64,000 nucleotides of DNA from Marinobacter zhanjiangensis (GTDB lineage: Bacteria; Pseudomonadota; Gammaproteobacteria; Pseudomonadales; Oleiphilaceae), in contig NZ_BMXV01000006.1 in the NCBI RefSeq assembly GCF_014651935.1, forward strand, positions 62,001 through 126,000. The letters run 5' to 3'. Each line of letters begins with the position of its first letter. Positions within the stretch are counted from its first letter, which is position 1. Shown here piece after piece: positions 17,796 through 27,968 of this stretch. The notes under the pieces are model-generated. The model made no database searches. It was not told where the DNA came from and was given only the letters and a program-made list of their open reading frames with translations. The translations under genes were made by a program, and so were the position numbers.

Positions 17796-18571
17796 CGTTT
17801 TACCAACCGGTCGGCCACGAGGTTGAGCTGTTCCGCGCTGCAGCCGATAACGGCCTGCCCGTTCTGATCAAGGGCCCCACGGGTTGTGGCAAGACCCGGT
17901 TTGTCCGCTATATGGCGGAACAGCTGGATCGGCCGGTCTATACCGTGGCCTGCCATGACGACCTGACCGCTGCGGATCTGGTAGGCCGGCACCTGATCGG
18001 TCCGGAAGGCACCTACTGGCAGGATGGCCCGCTGACCCGGGCCGTCCGGGAAGGGGGTATCTGCTACCTTGATGAGGTGGTGGAGGCCCGCAAGGACACC
18101 ACGGTGGTGCTGCACCCGCTGGCGGACGATCGCCGGGAGCTGCCCATCGAACGCACCGGTGAGGTACTGAACGCAGCGCCGGGGTTCATGCTGGTGGTGT
18201 CCTACAATCCCGGTTACCAGAGCCTGCTCAAGGGCATGAAGCCCAGCACCCGGCAGCGCTTCGTGTCGCTGAGTTTCGATTACCCGGCAACGGAACTGGA
18301 GCAGACCATCGTGATGGAGGAGTCCGGCTGTGACCGGGACCTGGCAGCGCAGTTGGTGAGCCTGGCCCAGTCAGTGCGTAACCTGAAGGACCATGATCTG
18401 GAGGAGGCAGCTTCCACGCGTCTGCTGATTCATACCGCCCATCTGGTAAGGGCGGGCGTGCCGGTAGCCCGGGCCTGCCGGTCCGGGATGATTGAACCCT
18501 TGTCTGACGACGAGGCAACCGTGAACGCATTGATGGAGGTGGTGTATGCCGTATTCGGAAGGCCAGACTAA
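17792..18571 (+). CDS. nirQ: NirQ/NorQ family MoxR-type AAA ATPase
   Basis: A 259-residue AAA+ ATPase with Walker A GPTGCGKT, a Walker B-like ICYLDEVVEARKDTT, and a sensor-region VVSYNPGYQSLLKGMKPSTRQRFV, all typical of NirQ/NorQ. This ATPase works with the VWA protein NorD as a chaperone that inserts iron into NorCB. Here norD is in the convergent operon. The start codon overlaps the end of the PhnD-like gene (ATGA). The length of about 260 matches the family. Confidence 0.92.
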   Translation: MTFYQPVGHEVELFRAAADNGLPVLIKGPTGCGKTRFVRYMAEQLDRPVYTVACHDDLTAADLVGRHLIGPEGTYWQDGPLTRAVREGGICYLDEVVEARKDTTVVLHPLADDRRELPIERTGEVLNAAPGFMLVVSYNPGYQSLLKGMKPSTRQRFVSLSFDYPATELEQTIVMEESGCDRDLAAQLVSLAQSVRNLKDHDLEEAASTRLLIHTAHLVRAGVPVARACRSGMIEPLSDDEATVNALMEVVYAVFGRPD

Positions 18572-18920
18572 ACCTGGTAGCGCCGCCGTGGTGCCGGTGA
18601 TCTGGTATCTGCTGAACCTGCTGGCGCTGCCGGTCATCGGGTTTGCGGTGCTGCTGTGGCTCTACCTGCGCTCTGCCGACATGCCGGAACTGCGACGGAT
18701 GCATGCGCGGGCGACGTTTTATATGTCGATCATCGGTGCGGTGCTGATTTTCGGCGGCGTTGGGGCGTTCTGGCTGGCCTTCGGCCATACCGGCAATTTC
18801 TGGACCGGGGCCATTGTGTGGGCCATCGTGCTGCATACCAGCTTTGTGCTTTGGGGCATGATTGCCCTGGCCCAGGCTATCGGGGAAAAGCCGCCCTATT
18901 TTCCGCGAAAGTGGCTTTGA
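18546..18920 (+). CDS. Small membrane protein of the nir/nor region
   Basis: A 124-residue protein with three predicted transmembrane helices (VIWYLLNLLALPVIGFAVLLWL, a segment around FYMSIIGAVLIFGGVGAFWL, and AIVWAIVLHTSFVLWGMIALA). The family is not recognised with certainty. It starts inside nirQ with a GGAGG ribosome-binding site, so it is translationally linked to it. It ends four bases from the stop of the convergent norF. A role in assembling or stabilising NO or nitrite reductase components is a guess from context only. Confidence 0.7.
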   Translation: MPYSEGQTKPGSAAVVPVIWYLLNLLALPVIGFAVLLWLYLRSADMPELRRMHARATFYMSIIGAVLIFGGVGAFWLAFGHTGNFWTGAIVWAIVLHTSFVLWGMIALAQAIGEKPPYFPRKWL

Positions 18921-18924
18921 GCCG

Positions 18925-19164
18925 TCAGTTAAACAGCTGAATCACGGCCAGTGCCGCAACCACGATGGGGGCCCAGGCCTGGGCTGCGAAGCGCCAGCCC
19001 GGCGGGGCCTTGCGCATCTCCATGAAGTGGTCCACCAGTAGCGCAGCCTTGACCACCACCAGCGCAAACACCAGCCATATGAGCAGCGAAGGGTTCGCCC
19101 CTGCCTGCATGGCGAGCACCGGCACCATGGTGCAGATCATCAGCGCGATATAGATTGCCAGCAT
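18925..19164 (-). CDS. norF: NorF-like small membrane protein (cytochrome oxidase subunit IV type)
   Basis: About 79 residues. It resembles the short subunit-IV-like proteins of caa3 oxidases and NorF/NirP: two or three helices with the central pattern WLVFALVVVKAALLVDHFMEM followed by a tryptophan-rich helix. The ATG at 19164 has a GAGGAGG ribosome-binding site and is preferred to the TTG at 19182. It is the last gene of the nor operon, directly after norE. In Paracoccus the pair norE-norF supports but is not essential for NO reductase activity. Confidence 0.75.
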   Translation of the reverse strand: MLAIYIALMICTMVPVLAMQAGANPSLLIWLVFALVVVKAALLVDHFMEMRKAPPGWRFAAQAWAPIVVAALAVIQLFN

Positions 19165-19174
19165 TCCGGCCTCC

Positions 19175-19747
19175 TCAGGCAAGCACGTACAGCATCGGGA
19201 ACAGCACCAGCCACACCAGATCCACCATGTGCCAGTAGGACGCGCCCGACTCCATGCCGTTCATGTCGTCACCGTTGTAGTCGCCGTTTTTCACCTTCAC
19301 CGCCAGTACCACCAGGATGATCTGGCCCAGTACCACGTGCATGAAGTGGAAGAAGGTGAGGAAGAAATAGAACATGAAGAAGGTGTCCGTCCCCAGGTTG
19401 TAACCGCCGCTGTACAGCTCCACGTATTCCCAGAGCTTGCCGAAGGTATAGATGGAGGACGCGGCAATGGCCCCCCAAAGCAGCAGGGCGACCCGGGTCT
19501 GGCGGTGACGCAGGCGGTGCACGGCCACGGCCACCAGATAGCTGGCGGTAATCAGGCCGATGGTGTTGATCAGCCCGGTCCAGGGATGCAAAGCGGCCCG
19601 GCCGGCCGAGAAGGTGTCCGGGTCCAGGCTGCGGGCGATGCCGAAGCCGATGAAGAAGATGCCGAACACCGCCAGTTCCGCAAAGATAAAGAACCAGACG
19701 GCCAGGTCGCCGGGCAGGTGACGGTTGTCGGATGAGGCGTTTTCCAT
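19175..19747 (-). CDS. norE: NorE-like cytochrome c oxidase subunit III family protein
   Basis: A 190-residue CoxIII-like membrane protein with about five helices. Landmarks are HLPGDLAVWFFIFAELAVFG at the start, FYFFLTFFHFMHVVLGQIIL, and a final SYWHMVDLVWLVLFPMLYV helix. It lacks the first two helices of full-length CoxIII, as NorE/NirO proteins do. It follows norD by five bases. It is an accessory of NO reductase and is not a terminal-oxidase subunit, since no subunit I or II is nearby. Confidence 0.88.
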   Translation of the reverse strand: MENASSDNRHLPGDLAVWFFIFAELAVFGIFFIGFGIARSLDPDTFSAGRAALHPWTGLINTIGLITASYLVAVAVHRLRHRQTRVALLLWGAIAASSIYTFGKLWEYVELYSGGYNLGTDTFFMFYFFLTFFHFMHVVLGQIILVVLAVKVKNGDYNGDDMNGMESGASYWHMVDLVWLVLFPMLYVLA

Positions 19748-19752
19748 GCGGA

Positions 19753-21576
19753 TCAGCGGGTCAGGTTCATGTAGAGCTTGGGCAACTGCAGGGGCAGCTG
19801 GACCGGGTCCTTGATGACCACAAAGTTGTTGCTGCCGAACACGTAGGGCAGGTATTCACTGGCGTCGTCATCAATGGTGACGCAGAACGGCGTCAGGCCT
19901 GCTCGCTGGGCTTCCTGCACCGCCATGCGGGTGTCTTCCACGCCGTACCGGCCTTCGTACAGGTCCAGGTCATTGGGCTTGCCGTCGGTGAGCAATAGCA
20001 GGATCTTCTGGTGCTCGTGTCGCCCCTGCAGCAACCGGGTGGCCTGGCGGATGGCGGCGCCCATGCGGGTGTAATAACCCGGCTCCAGGGCCTGGATGCG
20101 GCCCCGGCTGACGTCGTTGTAGGGTTCGTCAAACGCCTTGATGTGGTGGAAGCGTACATGGTCCCGGCGTCGGGATGAGAACGCAAACAGGGCGAATGGA
20201 TCGCGGCTGGCCTGCAGGGCTTCACTGAGCAATTGCAGCCCGTCCCGGGCGATGTCGATCACCCGCTGGTTGTTGTTGATGAAGGTGTCCGTCGACATGG
20301 AGATGTCCGCGAGGATCAGGCAGGCCAGGTCCCGCTGGTTCTTTTTGCAGCGGCGGAACAGCTTCTGGTCTATGGCACCGGTGCCTCGACGGTGCTGAAC
20401 TTCCCGGTCCATGCAGGCGTCAAGGTCCAGTTCTTCCCCCTCGGTCTGCCGTCGCTCCCACTGGCGCAGCGGTTTCAGGGCGCTGAACTGGCGGCGCAGT
20501 GTCATGGCAGAGCGGGACAGATGGTCCGGAAGCCTCGACGGCACCGACTCCTTGCTGAGCATGGGGTGCAGACAGCAGTAATTGTCCCGGTAGCTCTGGC
20601 TGCGCCAGTCCCATTCCGGCAGGTGAATGCCCGGGCCCAGGTGCAGGTCGTCGTTCTCTTCCGAGGGCAGGTCCAGGTCGAACTTGATGGCGGAAGAGGA
20701 CTCGCGGCGGTCGCTGGACACCGAGATCATGTCCATGTCATCCGCCACCGCGTCGGCGTCTTCTTCCTCAGTGTCGTCTCCGGCCCGGTCCACGGGAATG
20801 AACTCGCTCCAGGAGAACAGGCTTTCCAGGCGGAACAGCATCAGCCCCTGGTCCTTGTCGAAGGAATCCACCCGTTCGGCCCGGCGGCGTTTGCGCTTTT
20901 TCTCCAGACCACCGGGTTTCGAGGTGGTGTTGTCGTCGCCGATAATCTGACCGGAGATCTTGCCAGGCGAGAGGGTGGGATAAAGCCAGATGATCACCGG
21001 CCAGGGGTCGGAATCCGCTGCCGGCAGTGATTCCACGCTGCCCGGATGGATCAGGGCCTGGCGGATGGCTTTTTCCCGGTGACTTTCCGCCTCGGGCAGG
21101 GTGCCCGGGTCCGGGCGCCACTGCAGGGTGTGGCGGACCAGGCGCTGGTAAACAGGCTCCAGGCCGGGCCATCGGGAGAGCAGGGTCTGCACCATGGCCT
21201 GGTTGCTGGTCAGCCAGCCATCGTCGGTACATTCGCCCTGGGAGGCGAGGGCGGCAAGCCACAGGTACAGGTCGCGGTTGAGTTGTAGCGAGGGAAACAA
21301 CGCCAGTCGGTCCGGCAGGCGCAGGCTCTGTTCGTCCCGCCAGGCCAGCTCGAACTTCTTGTGGGTGCCCGCCAGTTTCTGCAGGAAACGGCGGCGGGTG
21401 CGGAAGTGGCGGGGTTCGGCCACCACCAGGCTCAGGGCCGGGTCGCCTCCCAGGGCCCGGAACAGTACGCCCAGGGTGCGGGCTTCATCTTTGAGATGCA
21501 CCGCATGTTCCGGGAACTCGCCCATGGCATGGCGGGTAATGTATTCATGCCATTTGAAGCCTACCCACTCTTCCAT
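19753..21576 (-). CDS. norD: NorD, VWA-domain nitric oxide reductase activation protein
   Basis: A 607-residue soluble protein with a C-terminal von Willebrand A domain. The MIDAS motif is visible as LILADISMSTDTF (DxSxS), with later TDGKPNDLDLYEGRYG carrying further metal-site residues. The middle contains acidic, low-complexity stretches (DDTEEEDADAVADD). NorD partners the AAA ATPase NirQ/NorQ to activate NorCB by metal insertion. It is one base from the preceding Fe-S membrane gene and five bases from norE, so it is clearly within the nor operon. Confidence 0.9.
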   Translation of the reverse strand: MEEWVGFKWHEYITRHAMGEFPEHAVHLKDEARTLGVLFRALGGDPALSLVVAEPRHFRTRRRFLQKLAGTHKKFELAWRDEQSLRLPDRLALFPSLQLNRDLYLWLAALASQGECTDDGWLTSNQAMVQTLLSRWPGLEPVYQRLVRHTLQWRPDPGTLPEAESHREKAIRQALIHPGSVESLPAADSDPWPVIIWLYPTLSPGKISGQIIGDDNTTSKPGGLEKKRKRRRAERVDSFDKDQGLMLFRLESLFSWSEFIPVDRAGDDTEEEDADAVADDMDMISVSSDRRESSSAIKFDLDLPSEENDDLHLGPGIHLPEWDWRSQSYRDNYCCLHPMLSKESVPSRLPDHLSRSAMTLRRQFSALKPLRQWERRQTEGEELDLDACMDREVQHRRGTGAIDQKLFRRCKKNQRDLACLILADISMSTDTFINNNQRVIDIARDGLQLLSEALQASRDPFALFAFSSRRRDHVRFHHIKAFDEPYNDVSRGRIQALEPGYYTRMGAAIRQATRLLQGRHEHQKILLLLTDGKPNDLDLYEGRYGVEDTRMAVQEAQRAGLTPFCVTIDDDASEYLPYVFGSNNFVVIKDPVQLPLQLPKLYMNLTR

Positions 21577-21577
21577 A

Positions 21578-22537
21578 TCAACCCCCCGTGTTCAGGCGTG
21601 TGGGTGGTGTGGTGTCGATCTGACGCATTGGTATCAACACGGTCTGCCTGCCCGGTGTGCCGGGCTCCCAGTGCAGCAGGGAGCCGTCCGGGTTGTCCTT
21701 CTGGACCTCGCGGCAGGCACTGACACATTGCAGGCACTGGGTGCAGGAGAACTTGGCCCGCTTGTGGCTGCGGGTGGGCAGGCGCATGGGGCAGGCCTCG
21801 TCGCAGGCTTTGGTGCAGTCGCGGCAGGCGGCGGCCCGTGTGGTGTCGAAGGTGACCACCGGGCCGCGGCCATTGGTCATCCAGGCGATGCTCTGCACCA
21901 GCCCGACGGCACAACCGAATTTGCAGAACAGGTGCCGGGCAAACAGAAAGTCAAAGGTGAACACAGCGGTGGCGACCGCCAGGAAAATGGCTGGATAGCG
22001 GCCCAGCTGGCCGGTTACCAGATCGGTATAAAGGGGGAGGGGCGGCAACAGGTAAGAAAGCAGTGCCAGCGCCCAGGAAAAACCGATCAGTGCGCAGACC
22101 AGGGTCAGGCCGGCCCAGTGAAGGCCCTTGCCGGTGTTGCCTTTTCTGAGGGCCTCCCAGAGCGTGGGTCGGCCGGTGATCCGGGTCATCAGGTTATTGA
22201 TGGTCTCGACCACGGAGAAGTGCGGGCACAACCAGCCACAGTACAGGCGCCCCCACTTGAAGAAAATCCACAGTGCCAGCGGCACCAGAACGAGAATCGG
22301 CAGTACGAACCAGAACAGGATCTGCCCGGCCACTTCCGCCGGTGAACTCTGAATGACCCAGGCCGGGTCCAGGTTGAATGACAGGGGAAAGCCGAACAGC
22401 ACGAAACGGGTTTCGGTCAGGTCGTAGCGAAAAATATTGAGCACAGGCGCGAGCAGGAACAGCAGGAAGAACGCGCTGCGTGTGATCAGCCGCTTCTGCT
22501 GGAGGGTGTCCTTGCTGTTGACGGTTTGCGCATGCAC
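21578..22537 (-). CDS. Polytopic 4Fe-4S membrane protein (CcoG/NapH/NosR-C-terminus-like)
   Basis: About 320 residues with five or six membrane helices. Cysteine motifs are CGWLCPHFS, CKFGC, and two ferredoxin-type clusters, CRDCTKACDEACP and CTQCLQCVSAC. This pattern resembles CcoG/RdxA, NapH and the C-terminal half of NosR/NirI, which move electrons across or along the membrane. It is inserted between norB and norD. The open frame runs to 22624, but that start would overlap norB and a hairpin. The GTG at 22537 is the most reasonable in-frame start after the hairpin, although its ribosome-binding site is weak. A role in electron supply or copper/iron handling for NO reductase is inferred only from context. 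Confidence 0.78.
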   Translation of the reverse strand: MHAQTVNSKDTLQQKRLITRSAFFLLFLLAPVLNIFRYDLTETRFVLFGFPLSFNLDPAWVIQSSPAEVAGQILFWFVLPILVLVPLALWIFFKWGRLYCGWLCPHFSVVETINNLMTRITGRPTLWEALRKGNTGKGLHWAGLTLVCALIGFSWALALLSYLLPPLPLYTDLVTGQLGRYPAIFLAVATAVFTFDFLFARHLFCKFGCAVGLVQSIAWMTNGRGPVVTFDTTRAAACRDCTKACDEACPMRLPTRSHKRAKFSCTQCLQCVSACREVQKDNPDGSLLHWEPGTPGRQTVLIPMRQIDTTPPTRLNTGG

Positions 22538-22565
22538 AGCGTTGGTCCGGAGGTTGAGGGAATGA

Positions 22566-22585
22566 CCGGGGCCCGCAGGCCCCGG
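22566..22585. other. Perfect hairpin between norB and the Fe-S gene
   Basis: CCGGGGCC and GGCCCCGG form a perfect 8-bp stem around a CGCA loop, 13 bp after the norB stop. No T run follows on either strand, so it is more likely an mRNA-processing or stability element, or an attenuator, than a full terminator. It would let norCB be expressed more strongly than the downstream genes. Confidence 0.65.
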
Positions 22586-22598
22586 CGGATAGTGCGGA

Positions 22599-24474
<1,876 letters not shown>

Positions 24475-24545
24475 TGGTCTGCTCTCCGTTTTCGTTATAA
24501 AACCCGACTGCAGCGCTAGGGTATAAAGTGGGAAGTGCAAAAGGT

Positions 24546-24559
24546 TTGATGATTGTCAA
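24546..24559. promoter_or_regulatory. Anr/Dnr-type box shared by norC and the hemerythrin gene
   Basis: TTGAT-GATT-GTCAA matches the FNR-type consensus almost perfectly. It lies 72 bp before the norC start (minus strand) and 125 bp before the hemerythrin start (plus strand), so it may drive both divergent genes. Confidence 0.77.
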
Positions 24560-24683
24560 AGGCGGGCGGCCATTTACCAAATATCCTGTAGATTACCTCC
24601 TGAGGGGTACGACCGGTGTGGTGATGCTGATGTACTCGGGCGGCACCGGGTACCTAAATGCTCCAATGAAGGATGGTGACCCT

Positions 24684-25328
24684 ATGTCTCAACGGTCTGC
24701 CCCCTCGCCTGACTTCCAGCTATTCCCCTGGACCAGCCAGTTCGAAACCGGAATTGATCAGATTGACGAGCAGCACCAGAAGCTGGTGGAGATCGTCAAT
24801 CGTCTCGCCTGGCACCTGTCCGCCGAACAGGACGAGCTGCGCGCTGGCGACGTGGTGGACGAACTGCTGGACTATGCCGGGTACCACTTCAGCTGCGAGG
24901 AGGCCATCTGGCAGCAGTATTTCAGCGGCAGCAGCCTGGAAGCCAACCACCACAAGGCCCATGAATACTTCTTTGAGCAGATCCGGTATTACGAGGGTCG
25001 GCGTCAGCAGGGTGAGGAGAGTACCCTGGCCGACATGTTCGACTTCCTGACGCGGTGGCTGGCCTTTCATATTCTCGAGTCGGACCGGCGCATGGCCCTG
25101 ATGACATTCTCCATCCGCGCCGGGTATTCCATCGAAGAGGCGGCGGACGAAGCCGACCGGACGCTGAGCGGCACCACATCAGTGATGGTCAAGGCCATTC
25201 TGGAAATGTACGGCAAGCTCTCCGGCAGCACCGTCCAGCTGATGAAGGAGCGGGCTGCCCGTCGGGCGGCGGAAGAAGAGCTGGAAAAACTCAGGGCGGA
25301 AAGGGGCCGCGACGGGCCCGATAACTGA
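24684..25328 (+). CDS. Bacteriohemerythrin
   Basis: About 214 residues with a hemerythrin domain in the first 135. The di-iron ligand pattern is complete: QIDEQHQKLVEIVNRL (His), YAGYHFSCEEAIWQQY (His, Glu), NHHKAHEYFFEQI (His pair) and LAFHILESDRRM (His, Asp). About 60 residues follow the domain and end in a charged coiled-coil-like tail (KERAARRAAEEELEKLRAER). Such proteins bind O2 or NO. The divergent placement from norC and the shared box point to NO binding or sensing. An ATG at 24666 is an alternative start, but 24684 has AAGGATGG upstream and begins close to the domain. Confidence 0.87.
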   Translation: MSQRSAPSPDFQLFPWTSQFETGIDQIDEQHQKLVEIVNRLAWHLSAEQDELRAGDVVDELLDYAGYHFSCEEAIWQQYFSGSSLEANHHKAHEYFFEQIRYYEGRRQQGEESTLADMFDFLTRWLAFHILESDRRMALMTFSIRAGYSIEEAADEADRTLSGTTSVMVKAILEMYGKLSGSTVQLMKERAARRAAEEELEKLRAERGRDGPDN

Positions 25329-25361
25329 GGCTACAATGGCGGTCCCTCATCAGGAGATGTC

Positions 25362-26282
25362 ATGACCGCTGCACTCGCCCTGCTGTTCAAGCTGCTGCCG
25401 CTGTATATCACCGTCGCCCTGGGGTGGATTGCCGGTCGCTATCTGCAGGCCAGCGGCCGCCATATTGCCGGCATCATGCTGTACATCGTCACCCCGTCGG
25501 TAGTGTTTTCCGGGGTGATGGCGGCGCCACTGTCGCCGGAAGTCATTCTGCTGCCGTTTCTGGTATTTGCCCTGTGCTCACTGATTGGCCTGGCCCACCT
25601 GTGGCTGGCCCGGCGGATGCTGCACGACGGCAGTGCCAGTATCATTCCCTTGTCTGTAGGTACCGGCAATACCGGTTACTTCGGCATACCGGTGGCGTTG
25701 CTGCTGTTCGGCGAGCAGGGTCTGGCGCTTTATATTGTCTGCATGCTGGGCACCACCCTGTTCGAGAACTCCGTGGGTTTTTACCTGGCGGCCCGGGGGC
25801 GATATGGCATCCGCGATGCACTGCTGAGGGTGGCCCGGCTGCCCTCGGTGTATGCCTTCGGGCTGGCGGTGGTGCTGAACCTGTCGGGGGTGGGTATCCA
25901 CGAGGTGCTGACGCCGCTGTTCGATAACCTGCGCGGCGCCTACAGCATCCTCGGCATGATGATTATCGGCATGGGTATCCTCAGCTTTCGCGGGCTGGCG
26001 GGGAACCTGCGATTCACCGGGCTGGCGTTCTTCGGCAAGTTCGTGATCTGGCCGCTGGTGGCGGTGGCGCTCTGGTGGCTGGATGCGGCGGTGCTGGGCA
26101 TTTATGACAGCGCGGTCCACCAGGCCATCTTTCTGATTTCCATTACCCCCATCGCCGCCAATACCGTGGTCATTGCCACTCTGCTGGATACGGCGCCACG
26201 TCAGGCGGCCGGTACCGCGCTGCTCAGTACGCTGTTTGCACTGGCTTTCATCCCCTTCATGGTGGCCATGGTGCTGTCCTGA
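25362..26282 (+). CDS. AEC (auxin efflux carrier) family transporter
   Basis: A 306-residue inner-membrane protein with about ten hydrophobic helices and the typical AEC layout. Helices 1-5 include YIVTPSVVFSGVMAAPL and VGTGNTGYFGIPVALLLFGEQG, the asparagine/glycine-rich motif of the family. The C-terminal half contains ISITPIAANTVVIATLLDT. Bacterial members export or import small organic anions such as malate or malonate. The substrate here cannot be read from the sequence. A ribosome-binding site (CAGGAGATGTC) precedes the ATG. The gene is 33 bp after the hemerythrin gene on the same strand, but a functional link is not evident. Confidence 0.85.
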   Translation: MTAALALLFKLLPLYITVALGWIAGRYLQASGRHIAGIMLYIVTPSVVFSGVMAAPLSPEVILLPFLVFALCSLIGLAHLWLARRMLHDGSASIIPLSVGTGNTGYFGIPVALLLFGEQGLALYIVCMLGTTLFENSVGFYLAARGRYGIRDALLRVARLPSVYAFGLAVVLNLSGVGIHEVLTPLFDNLRGAYSILGMMIIGMGILSFRGLAGNLRFTGLAFFGKFVIWPLVAVALWWLDAAVLGIYDSAVHQAIFLISITPIAANTVVIATLLDTAPRQAAGTALLSTLFALAFIPFMVAMVLS

Positions 26283-26342
26283 GATCACGCAGTCGTACTA
26301 TAGTGAGACCGAATTGAGGAACCCTGTTCAAGGAGCGCTGCC

Positions 26343-27335
26343 ATGAAGTCTTTCTCCCCGATCCTGGCCGGTCTGGTGCTGGCCCTGGCATTGCCAGTGG
26401 CACAGGCTGAGGCACCGGCAACACCCGACCTGAAGGAGTGGGACATCCCCTGGGACAACACCCGCCCCCGGGACCCGTGGGTAGGCCCGCAGGACAACAC
26501 GGTCTGGTTTGTGGGCCAGGCCGGTGACTACGTGGCCACCCTCAACCCGGAAACCGGCAGCCTGAAACGCTACCGCCTGGACCCGGGCACTGGCCCCCAT
26601 AACGTGATTGCCGATGAGCGCGGCGCCTTTTACGCCGGCAACCAGGCCGAGCACATTGGTCTGATCGACCCGGATAGCGGCGAGATCCGTAAGTTCAGAC
26701 TGGAAGGTGATGGCCCGAAGGACGTCCACACCATGGCCTTCGATGCCAATGGCGACATTTTTTTCACCGAGCAGGGTGGCAACCGCATTGGCTGGCTGGA
26801 TGTGGATGAGTACGACTTCCGGATGTTTGACGTCGAAACCGAGTGGGCCCGGCCCTACGGGATCGTGGTCAGTCAGGACAACCGGCCCTGGGTGGCCCTG
26901 TTTGGCACCAACAAGCTTGCAACCGTTGATGCCAAAGGGACGTCGCACGAAGTGACACTGCCCCGTGAAGGGGCCCGGCCAAGGCGTCTGGATATGACCG
27001 ACGACGGCATGGTGTGGTACGTGGACTATGCCGAGGGCTTCCTGGGGCGGTTGAATACTGATAGCGGGCAGATACAGGAATGGCCCGTTCCCGGTGGCCC
27101 GGATGCCCGCCCCTATGCCATGGCTCTGGACGACCAGAACCGGTCCTGGTTTGTGGAAACCGGCCATAGCCCCAATCGTCTGATCGGGTTTGACCCGAAA
27201 ACGGAGAGCTTCTCCGAACCCGCCACCATCCCGAGCGGTGGTGGCACCGTGCGCCATATGGTGTTTGATCCCGAGGCGCGGGCGCTGTGGTTCGGCACGG
27301 ACACCAATACCGTCGTCCGGGCGACGCTTCGGTAA
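26343..27335 (+). CDS. Vgb-like seven-bladed propeller protein, exported
   Basis: A 330-residue protein with a cleavable signal peptide (ILAGLVLALALPVAQAEA). Repeated propeller blades include TVWFVGQAGDYVATLNPETG, FYAGNQAEHIGLIDPDSGEI and IFFTEQGGNRIGWLDVDEY. These resemble virginiamycin B lyase/streptogramin lyase (Vgb) and SMP-30-like proteins. In environmental bacteria these are usually generic periplasmic lactonase- or lyase-like proteins, and antibiotic inactivation should not be assumed. A ribosome-binding site, CAAGGAGCG, supports the start. It is probably monocistronic, with a hairpin just downstream. Confidence 0.8.
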   Translation: MKSFSPILAGLVLALALPVAQAEAPATPDLKEWDIPWDNTRPRDPWVGPQDNTVWFVGQAGDYVATLNPETGSLKRYRLDPGTGPHNVIADERGAFYAGNQAEHIGLIDPDSGEIRKFRLEGDGPKDVHTMAFDANGDIFFTEQGGNRIGWLDVDEYDFRMFDVETEWARPYGIVVSQDNRPWVALFGTNKLATVDAKGTSHEVTLPREGARPRRLDMTDDGMVWYVDYAEGFLGRLNTDSGQIQEWPVPGGPDARPYAMALDDQNRSWFVETGHSPNRLIGFDPKTESFSEPATIPSGGGTVRHMVFDPEARALWFGTDTNTVVRATLR

Positions 27336-27346
27336 GCATTCCTGTA

Positions 27347-27371
27347 CGGGGCAGGTCATGAGCCTGCCCCG
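27347..27371 (+). terminator. Hairpin terminator after the Vgb-like gene
   Basis: CGGGGCAGG (27347-27355) pairs with CCTGCCCCG (27363-27371) around a seven-base loop, followed by a short T run. It is a plausible but weak rho-independent terminator. Confidence 0.55.
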
Positions 27372-27485
27372 GTTTCCGGTCCGGATTCCGAGAAACAGGC
27401 TCTGGTATTCCGCCACACGGATCGATATTCTTGCAGTACGCCCGCGATTAACATCGGGTATAACAAAAACAATGAGATCCAGACT

Positions 27486-27944
27486 ATGAAAACCAGACTG
27501 AACCTGCTGACCGCGCTGGCGGTTGTCCTGTCCTTCCTTTCTGTTCGCGAAGCCTACGCGGATCCTCGTGGCTTGTGGAATACCGAAGACGACAGCGCCC
27601 AGGTGCAGCTTGAATCCTGCGGTAATGCTTTGTGCGGCCGGATCGTCTGGCTGGAGGAGCCGCTAGATGATAACGGCGGCCCCAAGACTGACACCGAGAA
27701 TCCGGAACCTGAACTCCGTGACCGCCCCATTGAAGGTCTGAAGATTGTGTGGGGCCTGCAGGACAGTGGCAACGGCGAAACCTGGGAAGATGGCAAGGTC
27801 TACGACCCGCAAAGTGGCAAGACCTATAACGCCAAGGTCAGCCTGGAAGACCAGGAGACCCTGGAGTTGCGGGGCTATGTGGGGGTGCCGCTGTTCGGGC
27901 GTACATCAACCTGGACACGGGCTGAAAATCCTCGTGGCGAATAA
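27486..27944 (+). CDS. DUF2147 family exported protein
   Basis: A 152-residue protein with a signal peptide (LLTALAVVLSFLSVREAYA). The DUF2147 pattern is clear: GLWNTEDDSAQVQLESCGNALCGRIVWLEEP near the start, then GKVYDPQSGKTYNAKVSLED and LELRGYVGVPLFGRTSTWTRA at the end. The two cysteines in the CGNALCG stretch are conserved in the family. The function is unknown, and a lipocalin-like beta barrel in the periplasm is the usual prediction. It lies alone between a terminator-like hairpin and a convergent deacetylase gene. Confidence 0.85.
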   Translation: MKTRLNLLTALAVVLSFLSVREAYADPRGLWNTEDDSAQVQLESCGNALCGRIVWLEEPLDDNGGPKTDTENPEPELRDRPIEGLKIVWGLQDSGNGETWEDGKVYDPQSGKTYNAKVSLEDQETLELRGYVGVPLFGRTSTWTRAENPRGE

Positions 27945-27968
27945 GTTTGCTGCAGGGGAGCACGCCCC

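Noticed and set aside
26343..27335. Streptogramin resistance gene
   Set aside because: The propeller resembles Vgb, but the marine context and the signal peptide do not support antibiotic lyase activity, so only the fold is claimed.
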